From positions 1 to 64,000 of the forward strand of contig CAKULG010000013.1 of assembly GCA_934667105.1 (NCBI GenBank): DNA of 64,000 nt, given 5' to 3'. The first letter of the stretch is position 1. Each line of letters starts with the position of its first letter. Below are positions 8,483-16,636 of the stretch, one piece after another. The position numbers and the translations under genes are program-made. This DNA comes from an uncultured Clostridia bacterium (GTDB taxonomy: Bacteria > Bacillota > Clostridia > Christensenellales > Aristaeellaceae). The notes under the pieces were generated by a model. It did not search any database, was not told the DNA's origin, and saw only the letters and a program-made list of their open reading frames with translations.

Positions 8483-8520
8483 GGGCGTGGGGAAGACTTG
8501 CTTTCCCGCGCCCTTTCTCT
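8483..8520 (+). terminator. Terminator after the nagB-like gene
   Basis: A 12-pair stem containing two G-U pairs (GGGCGTGGGGAA against TTTCCCGCGCCC) with a 7-base loop is followed by TTTCTCT. The next gene starts 20 bases further on, so termination is probably partial. Confidence 0.75.
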
Positions 8521-8540
8521 CTGCTTAGGAGGAGAAGAAA

Positions 8541-9689
8541 ATGAGCCAGTCTGTTGGCGTAATCGGCCTGGGCAATCGCCTTTCCGGCGTGCTGACCACC
8601 TTGAACCAGCGGGATGAGGGCGTGACGGTTTCCTGCGTGGCCGATCCCGATCTGGTGGGGGCGCGGGAGCGCCTGGCCCGCTCCGGCATGCCCTGCGAGG
8701 GCGTGCGCTTTTATGCCGATGCGGATGAAATGCTGGAAAAGGAGCGGCCCGACGGCCTGATGATCGGCACCCGCTGCAATCTGCATGCCCAAATGGCGGA
8801 CAAGGTGCTGGGCCGGGGGACTCCGCTGTTTCTGGAAAAGCCCGTCTGCATGAATGAGGAAGGGCTGGCGCTGCTGCTGAACGCCCAGAAGCGCCAGAAC
8901 GCCCCCGTGATGGTTTCCTTCCCGCTGCGGGTTACGCATCTGGGCAGGATCGCCAAGGATATTATCGATCGCGGCGTGCTGGGCCCCATCGCCCAGGTGC
9001 TGGGGCAGACCACGGTGAATTACGGCCGCGGATACTATAAAAAATGGTATCGCGACGGCTCTATTACCGGGGGCATGTTTCTGCAAAAGGCCACCCACGA
9101 TCTGGATTTGATCTTCTATCTCACGGGGGCGAACCCTGTGGCCCTCTGCGCCATGGAGACGCGCGCCGTCATGGGCGGCGATATGCCCGCGGGCGTCACC
9201 TGCGACCGCTGCGAAAAGCGCAGGACCTGCCCGGAAAGCGATTGGTCGCTGGCCCATTGCTCCCATGAGGCGGCCCAGCCCCTGAATTGCTCCTTTGGCG
9301 CGGATGTGACCATCGCCGACGCGGGCAGCGTGCTCATTCAATTGGATAACGGGGCGCATGTGTGCTACGGCCAGTGCTTTGTGGCCCGGAAGGACGCAAA
9401 CCGCCGCTCCACCCGCATCGTGGGCCAGTTCGCCACCCTGGATCTGGATTTCGCCACGGACACCGTGAAGGTGTATCATCACGATCGGCCCCAGGTGGAT
9501 ACCTATACCGTGACCGATAAGGGCAGCCATTCGGGCGGGGACGACGGCCTGATGGAGCGCTTCGCCAAGCTGCTTCGGGGCGAGGCCTGCGATTATCCCA
9601 CTTTGGAGGACGGCGTTCGCAGCGCACGCACCTGTCTGCGCGCGCAGCAGTTCGCTCAGCAGGCGCGGTTTATGGATTGCACGAAGTGA
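8541..9689 (+). CDS. Gfo/Idh/MocA oxidoreductase with Cys cluster
   Basis: This 382-residue protein has an N-terminal Rossmann fold (GVIGLGNRLSG, residues 5-15), the family EKP motif (LEKPVC, about 95-100) and the C-terminal dimerisation fold with ATHDLDL (about 185-191). It should oxidise or reduce a sugar or cyclitol with NAD(P). A Cys cluster (CDRCEKRRTC, about residues 220-229, then Cys 240) sits in the C-terminal domain and could hold a metal. The ATG has AGGAGGAG upstream. It follows the second nagA operon across a probably leaky terminator, which suggests a role in the same amino-sugar pathway. The substrate is not predictable. Confidence 0.8.
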   Translation: MSQSVGVIGLGNRLSGVLTTLNQRDEGVTVSCVADPDLVGARERLARSGMPCEGVRFYADADEMLEKERPDGLMIGTRCNLHAQMADKVLGRGTPLFLEKPVCMNEEGLALLLNAQKRQNAPVMVSFPLRVTHLGRIAKDIIDRGVLGPIAQVLGQTTVNYGRGYYKKWYRDGSITGGMFLQKATHDLDLIFYLTGANPVALCAMETRAVMGGDMPAGVTCDRCEKRRTCPESDWSLAHCSHEAAQPLNCSFGADVTIADAGSVLIQLDNGAHVCYGQCFVARKDANRRSTRIVGQFATLDLDFATDTVKVYHHDRPQVDTYTVTDKGSHSGGDDGLMERFAKLLRGEACDYPTLEDGVRSARTCLRAQQFAQQARFMDCTK

Positions 9690-9756
9690 AGGCGCGGGGC
9701 CTATATCCGGGAAAAGCCTTTCTAGAAAGCCGTATGCGTTAATTCAGCAAAACGAA

Positions 9757-9839
9757 GGGCCTCTCCGCCAGCAGAAAGATTTTGCTGGTGGAGAGAGCCC
9801 TTTTCTTTGGCGGACCGGCGTTAATCGCCGGTTCTTTTT
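9757..9839 (+). terminator. Two tandem terminators between convergent genes
   Basis: The first (9757-9804) pairs GGGC.CTCTCC.GCCAGCA with TGCTGGTGGAGAG.AGCCC and ends in TTTTC. The second (9814-9839) pairs ACCGGCG with CGCCGGT around TTAAT and ends in TCTTTTTC. They close the plus-strand oxidoreductase gene and face argH on the minus strand. The rest of 9690-9936 shows no gene. Confidence 0.8.
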
Positions 9840-9936
9840 CGTATCCTGCTTTTTGATAAAGCGGGGAAAAGCCCTTTTGTTGGGGGGAAAACAAGCGTTT
9901 TTTTACTTTTCGTTCATCCCCATACGGCCCTTCCGT

Positions 9937-11310
9937 TTATTCCATTTCCTTTTTCACAAAGGCGATTTGCTCCGCCAGGGAGGCGCGGGAGGGGCCGCCC
10001 TGGGAGGTGCGCTTCTCCAGGCAGGCCTCCAGGCTGATGGCGTCGTAGAGATCCTGGTCAAAGAGGGGGCTGAGGGCGCGATATTCCGAAAGCGGCAGCG
10101 TTTCCAGCACGCAGCCCTTTTCCAGGCAGCGGGCCACGGCCTGACCCGACAGCTTATAGGCGGTGCGGAAGGGCAGACCCTTGCGCACAAGATAATCCGC
10201 CAGATCGGTGGCGTTAATAAAGCCGCCCTGCGCGGCCTGGCGCATACGATCGGGCCGGGGCTTCATGGTGCGCAGCATGGGGGCCAGAATTTGCAGGCAC
10301 ATTTTCGCCGTATCCACCGCGTCGAAAACGCTTTCCTTATCCTCCTGCATATCCTTATTATAGGCCAGGGGAAGGCCCTTGAGGGTGGTGAGCAGGGCCA
10401 TCAGATCGCCGTATACCCGGCCCGTTTTGCCCCGCACCAGTTCGGCCATATCGGAGTTTTTCTTTTGCGGCATAATGGAGGAGCCGGTGGTGTAGGCGTC
10501 GGCCAGCTCGATAAATTTAAATTCCCAGCTGGCCCAGAGAATGATTTCCTCCGAAAGGCGAGACAGATGCATCATCAGAATGGCCAGCGCTCCCAGCAGT
10601 TCCACCGCGAAATCCCGATCGGATACGCCGTCCAGGCTGTTGAGCGCCACCTGGGAAAAGCCCAGCAGCTTCGCCTCGTATTGCCGGTCGATGGGGTAGG
10701 TGGTGCCCGCCAGGGCGCAGCAGCCAATGGGGGAAACGTCCATCCGGGAAAGACAATCCTTCAGCCGTCCCTGATCCCGCAGCAGCATCATGGCGTAGGC
10801 CATCAGATGATGACCGAAGGTGATGGGCTGGGCCCGCTGCAAATGGGTGTAGCCGGGCATAATGGCGCCTTGCCCCGCCTCCGCCTGCTCCAGCAGGGCG
10901 TAAAGCACACCTCGCAGCAGGGCGAGCAGCGTCTCCCCCTCCTGACGCAGATACATCCGCAAATCCAGGGCCACCTGATCGTTGCGGCTTCGGGCGGTGT
11001 GCAGCTTTTTGCCCACGTCCCCCAGCCGCCGGGTCAACTCCTGCTCCACGAACATATGAATATCCTCGCAGCTTTCATCCAGGGCCAGCGCGCCGCTATC
11101 CAGGTCGTTCAAAATGCCGCCCAGGCCGTCGATCAGCTGCTCCGCTTCCTCCGGGACGATAATCCGCTGCGCCCCCAGCATGGCGGCGTGGGCCATGCTG
11201 CCCTGAATATCCTGGCGATACATTCGGCTGTCAAAGCGCAGAGAGGAATTGAAATCGTCCGCCAGCCGATCGGTGATTCCCGCGGTGCGGCCCGCCCACA
11301 TTTTTGCCAT
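9937..11310 (-). CDS. argH: Argininosuccinate lyase
   Basis: This 457-residue enzyme cleaves argininosuccinate to arginine and fumarate, the last step of arginine synthesis. The fumarase/aspartase superfamily signature GSSIMPQKKNSD lies near residue 280, with TARSRNDQV near 107 and HLQRAQP near 160, all intact. Length is normal. It lies 63 bases downstream of argG in the same direction, so the two form an argGH operon transcribed from the promoter above argG. Confidence 0.96.
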   Translation of the reverse strand: MAKMWAGRTAGITDRLADDFNSSLRFDSRMYRQDIQGSMAHAAMLGAQRIIVPEEAEQLIDGLGGILNDLDSGALALDESCEDIHMFVEQELTRRLGDVGKKLHTARSRNDQVALDLRMYLRQEGETLLALLRGVLYALLEQAEAGQGAIMPGYTHLQRAQPITFGHHLMAYAMMLLRDQGRLKDCLSRMDVSPIGCCALAGTTYPIDRQYEAKLLGFSQVALNSLDGVSDRDFAVELLGALAILMMHLSRLSEEIILWASWEFKFIELADAYTTGSSIMPQKKNSDMAELVRGKTGRVYGDLMALLTTLKGLPLAYNKDMQEDKESVFDAVDTAKMCLQILAPMLRTMKPRPDRMRQAAQGGFINATDLADYLVRKGLPFRTAYKLSGQAVARCLEKGCVLETLPLSEYRALSPLFDQDLYDAISLEACLEKRTSQGGPSRASLAEQIAFVKKEME

Positions 11311-11373
11311 GGCTGCTTTCCTCTTTCCTTAAATCGGGCAGGAGCTCAAACGAACAGCCCCTGCCCTGCATAT

Positions 11374-12591
11374 TTATTTCTTCCCGTCCACCATGGCCTG
11401 CACCTTGATGGGCAGACCGTACAGATTGATGAACCCGGCGGAATCTTTCTGATCGTAATCCGATTCGCCGAAGGTGGCGATTTCCTCGCTGTAGAGGGAA
11501 TAGGGGCTCCACACGCCCGCCTTGATGATATTGCCCTTGTACAGCTTCAGCTTCACCTTGCCCGTCACCTTTTCCTGGGTTTTATCCACGAAAGCGCTCA
11601 GGGCCTCCCGCAGGGGGGTGAACCACTGGCCGTTGTACACCAGTTCCGCAAAGGTGATGGACAGCTTTTGCTTTTCATGCAGCGTCAGCTTGTCCAGACA
11701 GATGGATTCCAGCGTTTCATGCGCTTTATAGAGGATGGTGCCGCCCGGCGTTTCATAAACGCCCCGGCATTTCATGCCCACCAGCCGGTTTTCCACAATG
11801 TCGATAATGCCGATACCGTTTTCGCCGCCCAGTTTGTTGAGGGCCAGAATGATTTCCTTAGCGCTCATCGGCTGCCCATCCAGGGCGGTGGGCACGCCCT
11901 GGACGAAATCCAGGGTGACGTAGGCGGGCTGATCGGGCGCGTCCAGGGGCGATACGCCCATCTCCAGGAAGCCGGGCTTCTCATACTGCGGCTCGTTCCC
12001 CGTATCCTCCAGATCCAGCCCCTCGTGGGAGAGATGCCAGAGGTTCTTGTCCTTGGAATAATTGGTTTCCCGGTTGATTTTCAGGGGGATGTTGTGCGCC
12101 TCGGCGTAATCGATCTCCTCATCCCGGGATTTGATGTCCCACTCCCGCCAGGGGGCGATGATGGGCATGCTGGGGGCGAAATGCTTGATGGCCAGCTCAA
12201 AGCGCACCTGATCGTTGCCCTTGCCCGTGCAGCCGTGCACGATGGCGTCCGCCCCCTCCTTGAGGGCGATCTCCACCAGCCCCTTGGCGATACAGGGCCG
12301 GGCGTGGCTGGTGCCCAGCAGGTAATCCTCGTATACCGCCCCCGCTTTCATGGTGGGGATGATGTAATTATCCACATAATCGTCCGTCAGATCCAGGACG
12401 TACAGCTTGGACGCGCCCGTTTTCAGCGCCTTTTCCTCCAGGCCTTCCAGTTCGTCCGCCTGGCCCACATTGCCCGATACCGCGATCACTTCGCAGTTGT
12501 TGTAGTTTTCCTTCAGCCAGGGAATGATAATGGAGGTGTCCAGCCCTCCGGAATACGCCAGCACGACTTTTTTAATATCTTCCTTCTTCAT
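11374..12591 (-). CDS. argG: Argininosuccinate synthase
   Basis: This 405-residue enzyme joins citrulline and aspartate, using ATP, to make argininosuccinate. The ATP pyrophosphatase P-loop AYSGGLDTS is at residues 12-20, followed by conserved GCTGKGNDQVRFE (about 119-131) and SPYSLYSEE near the C-terminus. The ATG has GGAGG 7 bases upstream. The promoter and ARG-box-like palindromes above it indicate repression by an ArgR/AhrC-type regulator with arginine as corepressor; the regulator gene is not in the window. argH follows. Confidence 0.97.
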   Translation of the reverse strand: MKKEDIKKVVLAYSGGLDTSIIIPWLKENYNNCEVIAVSGNVGQADELEGLEEKALKTGASKLYVLDLTDDYVDNYIIPTMKAGAVYEDYLLGTSHARPCIAKGLVEIALKEGADAIVHGCTGKGNDQVRFELAIKHFAPSMPIIAPWREWDIKSRDEEIDYAEAHNIPLKINRETNYSKDKNLWHLSHEGLDLEDTGNEPQYEKPGFLEMGVSPLDAPDQPAYVTLDFVQGVPTALDGQPMSAKEIILALNKLGGENGIGIIDIVENRLVGMKCRGVYETPGGTILYKAHETLESICLDKLTLHEKQKLSITFAELVYNGQWFTPLREALSAFVDKTQEKVTGKVKLKLYKGNIIKAGVWSPYSLYSEEIATFGESDYDQKDSAGFINLYGLPIKVQAMVDGKK

Positions 12592-12604
12592 GGTACATCC
12601 TCCG

Positions 12605-12618
12605 TGAATAAAAATTCA
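12605..12618 (-). promoter_or_regulatory. ARG-box-like site in the argG leader
   Basis: TGAATAAAAATTCA matches the Bacillus ArgR/AhrC box and overlaps the leader just before the argG ribosome binding site. A second, weaker site (TGCATAAATATTTGAAT on the minus strand) lies at about 12674-12690, upstream of the -35. Confidence 0.6.
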
Positions 12619-12639
12619 ATAATTTAAGGAACGGTGCAT

Positions 12640-12668
12640 ATTATAGCCCTTAAGTATGAATATGTCAA
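12640..12668 (-). promoter_or_regulatory. Promoter of argGH
   Basis: On the minus strand TTGACA (12663-12668) and TATAAT (12640-12645) are both full consensus and separated by 17 bases. Confidence 0.85.
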
Positions 12669-12693
12669 GCGTAAATTCAAATATTTATGCATA

Positions 12694-12740
12694 AAATAAA
12701 AACGAGACGAATTTTCGCCTCGTTTTTATTTTCACTTTCT
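12694..12740 (-). terminator. Terminator after the peptidoglycan-binding protein gene
   Basis: AAAAACGAG / CTCGTTTTT pairs around an inner CGAA/TTCG stem (12698-12727). T-runs lie on both sides, so it can work in either direction. It separates the minus-strand gene above from the argG promoter. Confidence 0.75.
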
Positions 12741-12802
12741 TTCCCTTTTTCCCTGGCGGAAAGGCAGGCGGATTTCCTGTCTCTTATATATATCCATACA
12801 TC

Positions 12803-15742
12803 TTATTTCGCCATGGCCTGGGTCAGCTCCCAGCCCCAGAGGATTTCCTTCTGATGGCTGACGGCGTAGGGGCCGGTGGCCTCCGCCTCGGACATAACGC
12901 GGGGGAAATGCAGGCAGATGTGGCCCACCAGGTTGTTGCCGCTGGTGTGATCCACCTCATGCCCGTGGCTGTGGGTGGAGGCGATGTAAACCCGCCCGTC
13001 GCTGAAAATGACCCAGACATACTTGGCCGTCCAGCTGTTTTCTCCACAGACCTGATACATGATCGCGGTGTCCTCCGCGGTGGGAGGCTCGGAATCGGCG
13101 TGCTTGCCAAAGGAGAACATGTGCAGATTGTAGTGCAGCCCGGTGTCTGGATCGTAAATCACCACGTCGGGCATCAGCCGCGCCCGGGCGCGAATTTCCG
13201 TATACCAGTTGGCATAGCGCACCTCGGAGGCGGCGGGGGCCTTGAAGGCGGTATCGCCGGAGGGGGTGGGGGTGATTTCGGGGGCCTGAATTGCGGAGCC
13301 TGCCGCCCCGATGGCGGAGCCGGAATTCAGCCGGGCCAGCGTCTTGGCCCCGGCGACGCCGTCGCTGGTGAGGCCGTTGCGCTTCTGGAAGGCTACCACG
13401 GCGTTGTAGGTGCGGGGGCCGTATACGCCGTCCGCCGCCGCCAGATAGCCCAGGGCCACCAGCTTTTTCTGCATTTCCTTCACCGCGTCGCCCCGATCGC
13501 CGGTTTTCAGCAGCGTCGCTGCGGGGGCGGCGGAGGGCTGGGGCGTTTGGGTGGCGCTGGCGGCGGGCTTCGCATCGCCATAGAGCAGATCAATGGTTTT
13601 CTGGCCCACCACGCCGTCCGCGCTCAGGCCGTTGGCCTTCTGGAAGCGGGTGACGGCCTGGGCGGTGCCGGTGCCGAAAACGCCGTCCACGGCGGTGGAA
13701 TAATAGCCCAGCACGGTGAGGCGCTCCTGAAGCAGGCGCACCATTTCGCCGCTGCTGCCAAAGCGCAGCACGCCGGTGATTTTATCCGGCTGGGGCGCGG
13801 CGGTGGGCAGAAGCGAAGGGGTTTCGGTGGGCAGCGTGGCGGAGGTTGCGGGCAGGGCGGCGGCGCTGTAGAGGGCAAGCTGGGTGTTCAGGCCCGCGAT
13901 GCCGTCGATTTTCAGGCCGTTCTTGCGCTGGAATTCCCGCACGGCGCTGATTTCGCCGTCGTCGTATACGCCGTCTGCCTGGCCGAGAAAATAGCCCAGC
14001 TCCTTCAGCCGCTCCTGCAGGCGCGCGACGGCTACGCCCCGGGTTCCCTTTTGCATGACGATCACGTTATCCGCCGTCAGGGGCGTGGGGGTGGGGGTGA
14101 GGAGGGGCTGCTGCCCGTCGAGGGCCTGGGTGGGGGCGGGAGTGGCCGCCAGGGCGAAGAGCAGCTGCTGGGTTTTCGTGCCCGCCACGCCGTCCACGGT
14201 CATGTGATGAGCGCTCTGGAAAGCGCGCACAGCCTTCTGCGTGGCGCTGTCAAAGGTTCCGCTGATGCTGCCGGTATAGTGGGCCAGGGCCGCCAGGCTT
14301 TGCTGCAATTTCGTCACCGCGTCGCCCCGGTCGCCCAGGCGCATTTCAATGCCGTCAATCAGCGGCAGAATTTTTACGCTGGTTTTCGCGCCTTTGGCGT
14401 TCAGGGGTCGGCCTTCGAAGATCAGCTTCTGCGCCTCGGGGGATGCGACGCCGTCCTGCTTCAGGCCGTTTTTCTTCTGGAAGGCCTTGTAGGCGGCAAG
14501 GGTGCTCGCGCCAAAATTGCCGTCCGCCGCGCCGGTGTAAAAGCCCAGCTCCTTCAGCGCTTCCTGCAAAACGGCCACATGCTTGCCGCTGGAGCCTGAT
14601 TGCAGATAGGGATAATTCTGCTGGGCCTGGCTGTCCTGGGAAAGGGACGCGCCGGGCAGATACTGCGCGGGGATTTTCACGAATTCGGCCATGACGAAGC
14701 CGGTTTTGCCGTTATAGGCGATTTTGAGAAAATTCCCCGAAACGGCCAGAACGCTGATTTCCGCGCCCTTGGGCACCGTGGCCAGCCGGGTGGCGGTGGT
14801 GGCGGGGCCCTTGCGCAGGTTTACGGAGGAGAGGGTGTAGGTGACATAGGGATAATCGGGGGCGGGGGTGACGCCGGGGGCGGAGGTGGGAATCGGCGTG
14901 GGGGTGGCCGTGGGCCGGGGCGTGGCGGTGGCGTTGGCCGCAGGAGCGGTTTCCGCGTAGAGGGCGGCCTGGGTGGCCGCGTCCGCCTTACCGGTCTGGC
15001 TAAGGCCCGCCTTTTTCTGGAACGCCTTAACGGCGCTTACCGTGCCGCTGCCGCATTGGCCGTCCACCGTGCCCTTGTAATAGCCCAGGGCCTTCAGCCG
15101 CGTTTGCAGCGCGCTGACCGCCTCGCCCTGGCTGCCCGATTGGATAAGCGCGCCTTGGATGGGCGCGACGGTTTTCACCTTTTGCGTTTTTCCCCGGCTG
15201 TTTCGGGGCGAACCGGCGTACAGCAGTGCCTGGGTTTCGCCGTCGGCGGTTCCGGTCTGCGTTAATTGATTGGCCTGCTGGAAGGCGGTTACGGCGTCCC
15301 GGGTGCCTGTGCCGAAGCTGCCGTCCACCTTGCCGGTGTAAAAGCCCAGCTCCCTGAGAGCCTGCTGCAAGGCGGTCACGGCCTGGCCCTGACTGCCGGA
15401 GTACAGCAGGGAATACACGGAATCCGCCGCCGAGGGCGCGGGGGTGGCGGCGGAAACGGCGGCGCCGCTGGCGCTGCCCAAATAGCCCTTCAGGATATAG
15501 CCCTGCTTGCCCTCATAGGCGGCGATATAGTAATTGCCGCTCTCGCCGGTAATCATCACCGCGTCCCCCGCGGGAATCGTCAGCAGCGTTTCCGCAGAAT
15601 CGGCGGGCTGCCGGCGCAGGCGCAGGCTGGCGGTGGTGAAGGCTACATAGGGGTAAGCCTCCGCCTGGGCGGGAAGAAGCGCCGTCAGCATCAGGCAGGC
15701 CGCAAGCAGCGCGGCGAACCGGCGAAGCAAGCAATTTTTCAT
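12803..15742 (-). CDS. Secreted multi-repeat peptidoglycan-binding protein
   Basis: This 979-residue protein starts with a signal peptide (residues 1-29, ending near AQAEA). An SH3-like domain follows (about 30-90), then two peptidoglycan_binding_1 repeats (about 110-260), a Thr/Pro linker, a second SH3-like domain (about 295-360), and five more binding repeats (about 370-835) separated by Pro/Thr/Ala linkers. Repeats show the LQ..L..LGYY..DG.FG..T..AV..FQ..NGL pattern. A C-terminal domain of about 150 residues contains SHGHEV and GHICLHF, resembling an uncharacterised clostridial domain with GHFCIHF..S..H. It likely acts on or anchors to the cell wall. It is transcribed alone, away from sleB. 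Confidence 0.85.
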   Translation of the reverse strand: MKNCLLRRFAALLAACLMLTALLPAQAEAYPYVAFTTASLRLRRQPADSAETLLTIPAGDAVMITGESGNYYIAAYEGKQGYILKGYLGSASGAAVSAATPAPSAADSVYSLLYSGSQGQAVTALQQALRELGFYTGKVDGSFGTGTRDAVTAFQQANQLTQTGTADGETQALLYAGSPRNSRGKTQKVKTVAPIQGALIQSGSQGEAVSALQTRLKALGYYKGTVDGQCGSGTVSAVKAFQKKAGLSQTGKADAATQAALYAETAPAANATATPRPTATPTPIPTSAPGVTPAPDYPYVTYTLSSVNLRKGPATTATRLATVPKGAEISVLAVSGNFLKIAYNGKTGFVMAEFVKIPAQYLPGASLSQDSQAQQNYPYLQSGSSGKHVAVLQEALKELGFYTGAADGNFGASTLAAYKAFQKKNGLKQDGVASPEAQKLIFEGRPLNAKGAKTSVKILPLIDGIEMRLGDRGDAVTKLQQSLAALAHYTGSISGTFDSATQKAVRAFQSAHHMTVDGVAGTKTQQLLFALAATPAPTQALDGQQPLLTPTPTPLTADNVIVMQKGTRGVAVARLQERLKELGYFLGQADGVYDDGEISAVREFQRKNGLKIDGIAGLNTQLALYSAAALPATSATLPTETPSLLPTAAPQPDKITGVLRFGSSGEMVRLLQERLTVLGYYSTAVDGVFGTGTAQAVTRFQKANGLSADGVVGQKTIDLLYGDAKPAASATQTPQPSAAPAATLLKTGDRGDAVKEMQKKLVALGYLAAADGVYGPRTYNAVVAFQKRNGLTSDGVAGAKTLARLNSGSAIGAAGSAIQAPEITPTPSGDTAFKAPAASEVRYANWYTEIRARARLMPDVVIYDPDTGLHYNLHMFSFGKHADSEPPTAEDTAIMYQVCGENSWTAKYVWVIFSDGRVYIASTHSHGHEVDHTSGNNLVGHICLHFPRVMSEAEATGPYAVSHQKEILWGWELTQAMAK

Positions 15743-15782
15743 GGGGCGAAAACCTCCGTTAGCGTACAGACTAATACGCTTT

Positions 15783-15811
15783 ATTTTATTTCACTTTCTT
15801 AACACTGTCAA
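15783..15811 (-). promoter_or_regulatory. Promoter of the peptidoglycan-binding protein gene
   Basis: TTGACA (15806-15811 on the minus strand) and TAAAAT (15783-15788) with a 17-base spacer. A GCGTA/TACGC hairpin lies in the leader before the AGG-type binding site. Confidence 0.7.
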
Positions 15812-15843
15812 GCCAAACCTTTCATAATATTGTAACAATTCCC

Positions 15844-15874
15844 TGCAATGGAAAGGAAAAAGCTGCGCATAATA
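15844..15874 (+). promoter_or_regulatory. Possible sigma-G-type promoter of sleB
   Basis: CATAATA at 15868-15874 matches the forespore sigma-F/G -10 pattern. TGCAAT at 15844-15849, 18 bases upstream, is a plausible -35. No vegetative promoter is visible, which fits forespore expression of germination genes. Confidence 0.4.
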
Positions 15875-15896
15875 GGCAGGGAAAGGATGTGATTCC

Positions 15897-16547
15897 GTGA
15901 AAAGGAAAATTGCGCTGGGTGCGCTTTCGCTGCTGCTGCTGTTCGTTTGGATGAACGGGGCCCAGGGGGCGGTGGCCTGGGGCTCCCGGGGGGAGGACGT
16001 GGCGCAGATTCAGCGGCGGCTGAAGCAATACGGCTATCTGGACGGGGCGGCGGACGGCATTTTCGGCCAGGCCACCTACGACGCGGTGGTCTGGTTTCAA
16101 AAAAAGAACGGGCTGAAGGCGGACGGGGTGGTGGGCGCGGCCACGCTGGCGGCGCTGGGCATTACGGCCCAGAGCACGACGGCCAGCTCCGCCGCGGAAA
16201 GCGAAATATACATCCTGGCCCGGCTGGTGCATGGGGAAGCCCGGGGGGAGCCCTATGTGGGCAAGGTGGCTGTGGCGGCGGTGGTGCTGAACCGGGTGCG
16301 CAGCGCCTCCTTCCCCAACACCATCAGCGGCGTGGTGTATCAATCAGGGGCCTTTGACTGCGTGGCGGACGGGCAGATCAATCTGACCCCGGACGCGGAT
16401 TCCATCCGCGCCGCCCGGGACGCTATGAACGGCTGGGATCCCACCGGGGGGTGTATCTATTATTATAATCCCGCCACCGCCACCAGCGCCTGGATCTGGA
16501 GCCGGGAGGTGCGCCTGTCCATCGGCAATCATTCCTTCGCGGTGTAG
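15897..16547 (+). CDS. sleB: Spore cortex-lytic enzyme SleB
   Basis: This 216-residue lytic transglycosylase degrades spore cortex peptidoglycan containing muramic-delta-lactam during germination. It begins with a signal peptide (residues 1-25), then one peptidoglycan_binding_1 domain (about 27-85), a short Ser/Thr linker, and the Hydrolase_2 catalytic domain (about 100-216) with the catalytic Glu in VHGEARGE (about 110-117). The start is a GTG with an AAAGGATGTGAT site. It is directly followed by ypeB, its usual partner, which protects and localises SleB. This pair is strong evidence for a spore-forming host. Confidence 0.93.
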   Translation: MKRKIALGALSLLLLFVWMNGAQGAVAWGSRGEDVAQIQRRLKQYGYLDGAADGIFGQATYDAVVWFQKKNGLKADGVVGAATLAALGITAQSTTASSAAESEIYILARLVHGEARGEPYVGKVAVAAVVLNRVRSASFPNTISGVVYQSGAFDCVADGQINLTPDADSIRAARDAMNGWDPTGGCIYYYNPATATSAWIWSREVRLSIGNHSFAV

Positions 16548-16559
16548 GGCGGAGCAAGG

Positions 16560-16590
16560 AAAAATCGCAAGCTTGGCGGCGCGGTTTTTT
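16560..16590 (+). terminator. Intra-operon attenuating hairpin between sleB and ypeB
   Basis: AAAAATCGC and GCGGTTTTT pair with one G-U and end in a T-run. It lies inside the sleB-ypeB gap, so it may lower ypeB expression relative to sleB rather than end the operon. Confidence 0.45.
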
Positions 16591-16636
16591 CCCTATAAAA
16601 TCAAAGGCCGGGGGCCGTGCCGGAGGGGATTAGAGC

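Noticed and set aside
9853..12627. 924-codon plus-strand open frame opposite argGH
   Set aside because: It crosses both arg genes and the gap between them; composition is typical of an antisense shadow.
12803..13250. L,D-transpeptidase domain at the C-terminus of the wall-binding protein
   Set aside because: The His/Cys motif (GHICLHF) does not match the YkuD HxGxxxxxxxxSHGCxR signature.
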